Source: an uncultured Angelakisella sp. (lineage in GTDB: Bacteria > Bacillota > Clostridia > Oscillospirales > Ruminococcaceae). Taken from it: a DNA stretch of 22,348 bases. This document shows positions 21,620 through 22,348 of this stretch, piece after piece. Location: NCBI GenBank assembly GCA_937914895.1, contig CALGIL010000274.1, forward strand, positions 1-22,348, given 5' to 3'. Position 1 is the stretch's first letter. Each line of letters starts with the position of its first letter. Below the pieces are notes generated by a model. It made no database searches and was not told the origin of the DNA. It saw nothing but the letters and a program-made list of their open reading frames with translations. The position numbers were made by a program, and so were the translations under genes.

Positions 21620-22348
21620 TTACAGATATACTTTCTCCTCCAGCCGATCCAGCTGCCGGCGGGTCCCGCTGTCCTGCCTGCCGCCCATCTGCCGCGCGTA
21701 CTGCCCCGGCGTCATGCCCGTCTGCCGGCGAAACACCTTGCACAGATAGTTGGCGCCCGAAAAACCGGTCATTGCCGCCGCGGCCTCCTGGGAGTAGCCC
21801 CCGGCCCGGAGGATCAGCTTGACCCGCTCGATGCGTATTTGGGTGAGATACTGCCCCGGCGTCATGCCCATGTCCGCCGAAAACACCCGGATCAGATGAC
21901 TTTTGCTTACCTCCAGCGACTGCGCCAGCTCCGCGACGCCATAAAGATGGGCAAAGTTTTCTTCCATCAGGGCGACGGCCCGTGCGGTCAGGGAGGATTT
22001 TTGGGGGGCCTCCTCCTTTGCCCGCACCAGCTCCATAATCAGCTGCCAGGCAAGGCCGCTGCCGCGGCACCCGTCGGGCGCAAGCCCCAGCCGGGCGGCA
22101 TCCCTGCCCTGTCGCAGCAGCCGGGCAATCTCTGCCGCGGCCGCCGCGGGCACCTCGCCCGCCCTGTCCTCCAATGCCGGGGCAAGAAAAGCCTCCGCCA
22201 ACCGGCCCCCCACCACGGCGTACAGATACCCGCCGTCCAGGTGGGGCAGGGCGTCTGCTCCGCTCCCCAGCAGGACCCCCCGCCCGGGGGATGCGCCCTC
22301 TTCCACCACAGCGGGAACCGCCAGCAGAAAGCATCCCGCCGGCGGGGG
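21620..22348 (-). CDS. AraC-family transcriptional regulator, 5' end outside the window
   Basis: The frame is open to the window edge (242 codons visible plus stop), so the true start probably lies beyond 22348; a GTG at 22309 is possible but has no good binding site. The C-terminal 100 residues form a clear double HTH: LTARAVALMEENFAHLYGVA, LEVSKSHLIRVFSADMGMTPGQYL, then AAAMTGFSGANYLCKVFRRQTGMTPGQYARQ. The N-terminal part visible (GSGADALPHLDGGYLYAVV) would be a ligand-sensing domain. It is the most GC-rich gene here. Its target is unknown; it converges on the PHP gene across the repeat array. Confidence 0.88.
   Translation of the reverse strand, partial: PPPAGCFLLAVPAVVEEGASPGRGVLLGSGADALPHLDGGYLYAVVGGRLAEAFLAPALEDRAGEVPAAAAAEIARLLRQGRDAARLGLAPDGCRGSGLAWQLIMELVRAKEEAPQKSSLTARAVALMEENFAHLYGVAELAQSLEVSKSHLIRVFSADMGMTPGQYLTQIRIERVKLILRAGGYSQEAAAAMTGFSGANYLCKVFRRQTGMTPGQYARQMGGRQDSGTRRQLDRLEEKVYL

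Noticed and set aside
21297..21749. Plus-strand open frame through the repeat array as a repeat protein
   Set aside because: It is open by chance because many units are multiples of three bases, but 17-, 19- and 20-base units shift the reading frame relative to the repeat, so no peptide repeat is maintained.

Overview
The window looks like a chromosomal segment of a GC-rich Gram-positive anaerobe, probably Clostridia of the Oscillospiraceae type. The grounds are strong AGGAGG-like ribosome binding sites, lipoprotein-anchored solute-binding proteins, a mannose-family PTS, DUF624 and YcxB-like proteins, and many compact intrinsic terminators. The genus cannot be told from the sequence. No rRNA, tRNA, CRISPR array, insertion sequence or phage gene was seen.

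Layout: (1) 21-3394, an RpiR/SIS regulator divergent from a mannose/fructose/sorbose-family PTS operon (IIB-IIC-IID) that has no IIA gene and ends at a strong hairpin. (2) 3426-3948, a single YcxB-like membrane protein gene between two hairpins. (3) 4015-7197, an operon of a MATE exporter, a HAD phosphatase/phosphoglucomutase-like protein and a metallo-beta-lactamase-fold hydrolase. (4) 7316-11477, a minus-strand operon of two ABC exporter half-transporters and a MarR regulator; its promoter (TTGACA-17-TATTGT) is overlapped by a 12+12 bp inverted repeat, which suggests MarR autoregulation. (5) 11585-13069, a DUF624 membrane protein divergent from a single-pass membrane protein of unknown function, fired from a shared symmetric -10 box. 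(6) 13108-20257, a probable glycerophosphodiester/glycerol-3-phosphate scavenging locus: a cytoplasmic glycerophosphodiester phosphodiesterase, a UgpB-like lipoprotein, UgpA/UgpE-like permeases, a secreted ComEC-like metallo-beta-lactamase lipoprotein, and two tandem DeoR-family regulators. (7) 20384-22348, a PHP-domain phosphoesterase, a degenerate tandem repeat array, and an AraC regulator that runs off the right edge.

How it fits together: regions 1 and 6 import carbohydrates or phosphorylated polyols, each with its own regulator, and regions 3 and 4 are export modules. In region 6 a phosphodiester taken up by the ABC transporter, or cut outside by the MBL lipoprotein, could be hydrolysed inside by the GDPD and perhaps by the PHP enzyme. 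The transporter lacks its own ATPase gene here, so it would have to borrow one, as MsmX/MalK-type shared ATPases allow. The least explained items are the 10-unit repeat array at 21410-21596, the secreted MBL lipoprotein, and the tandem DeoR pair.
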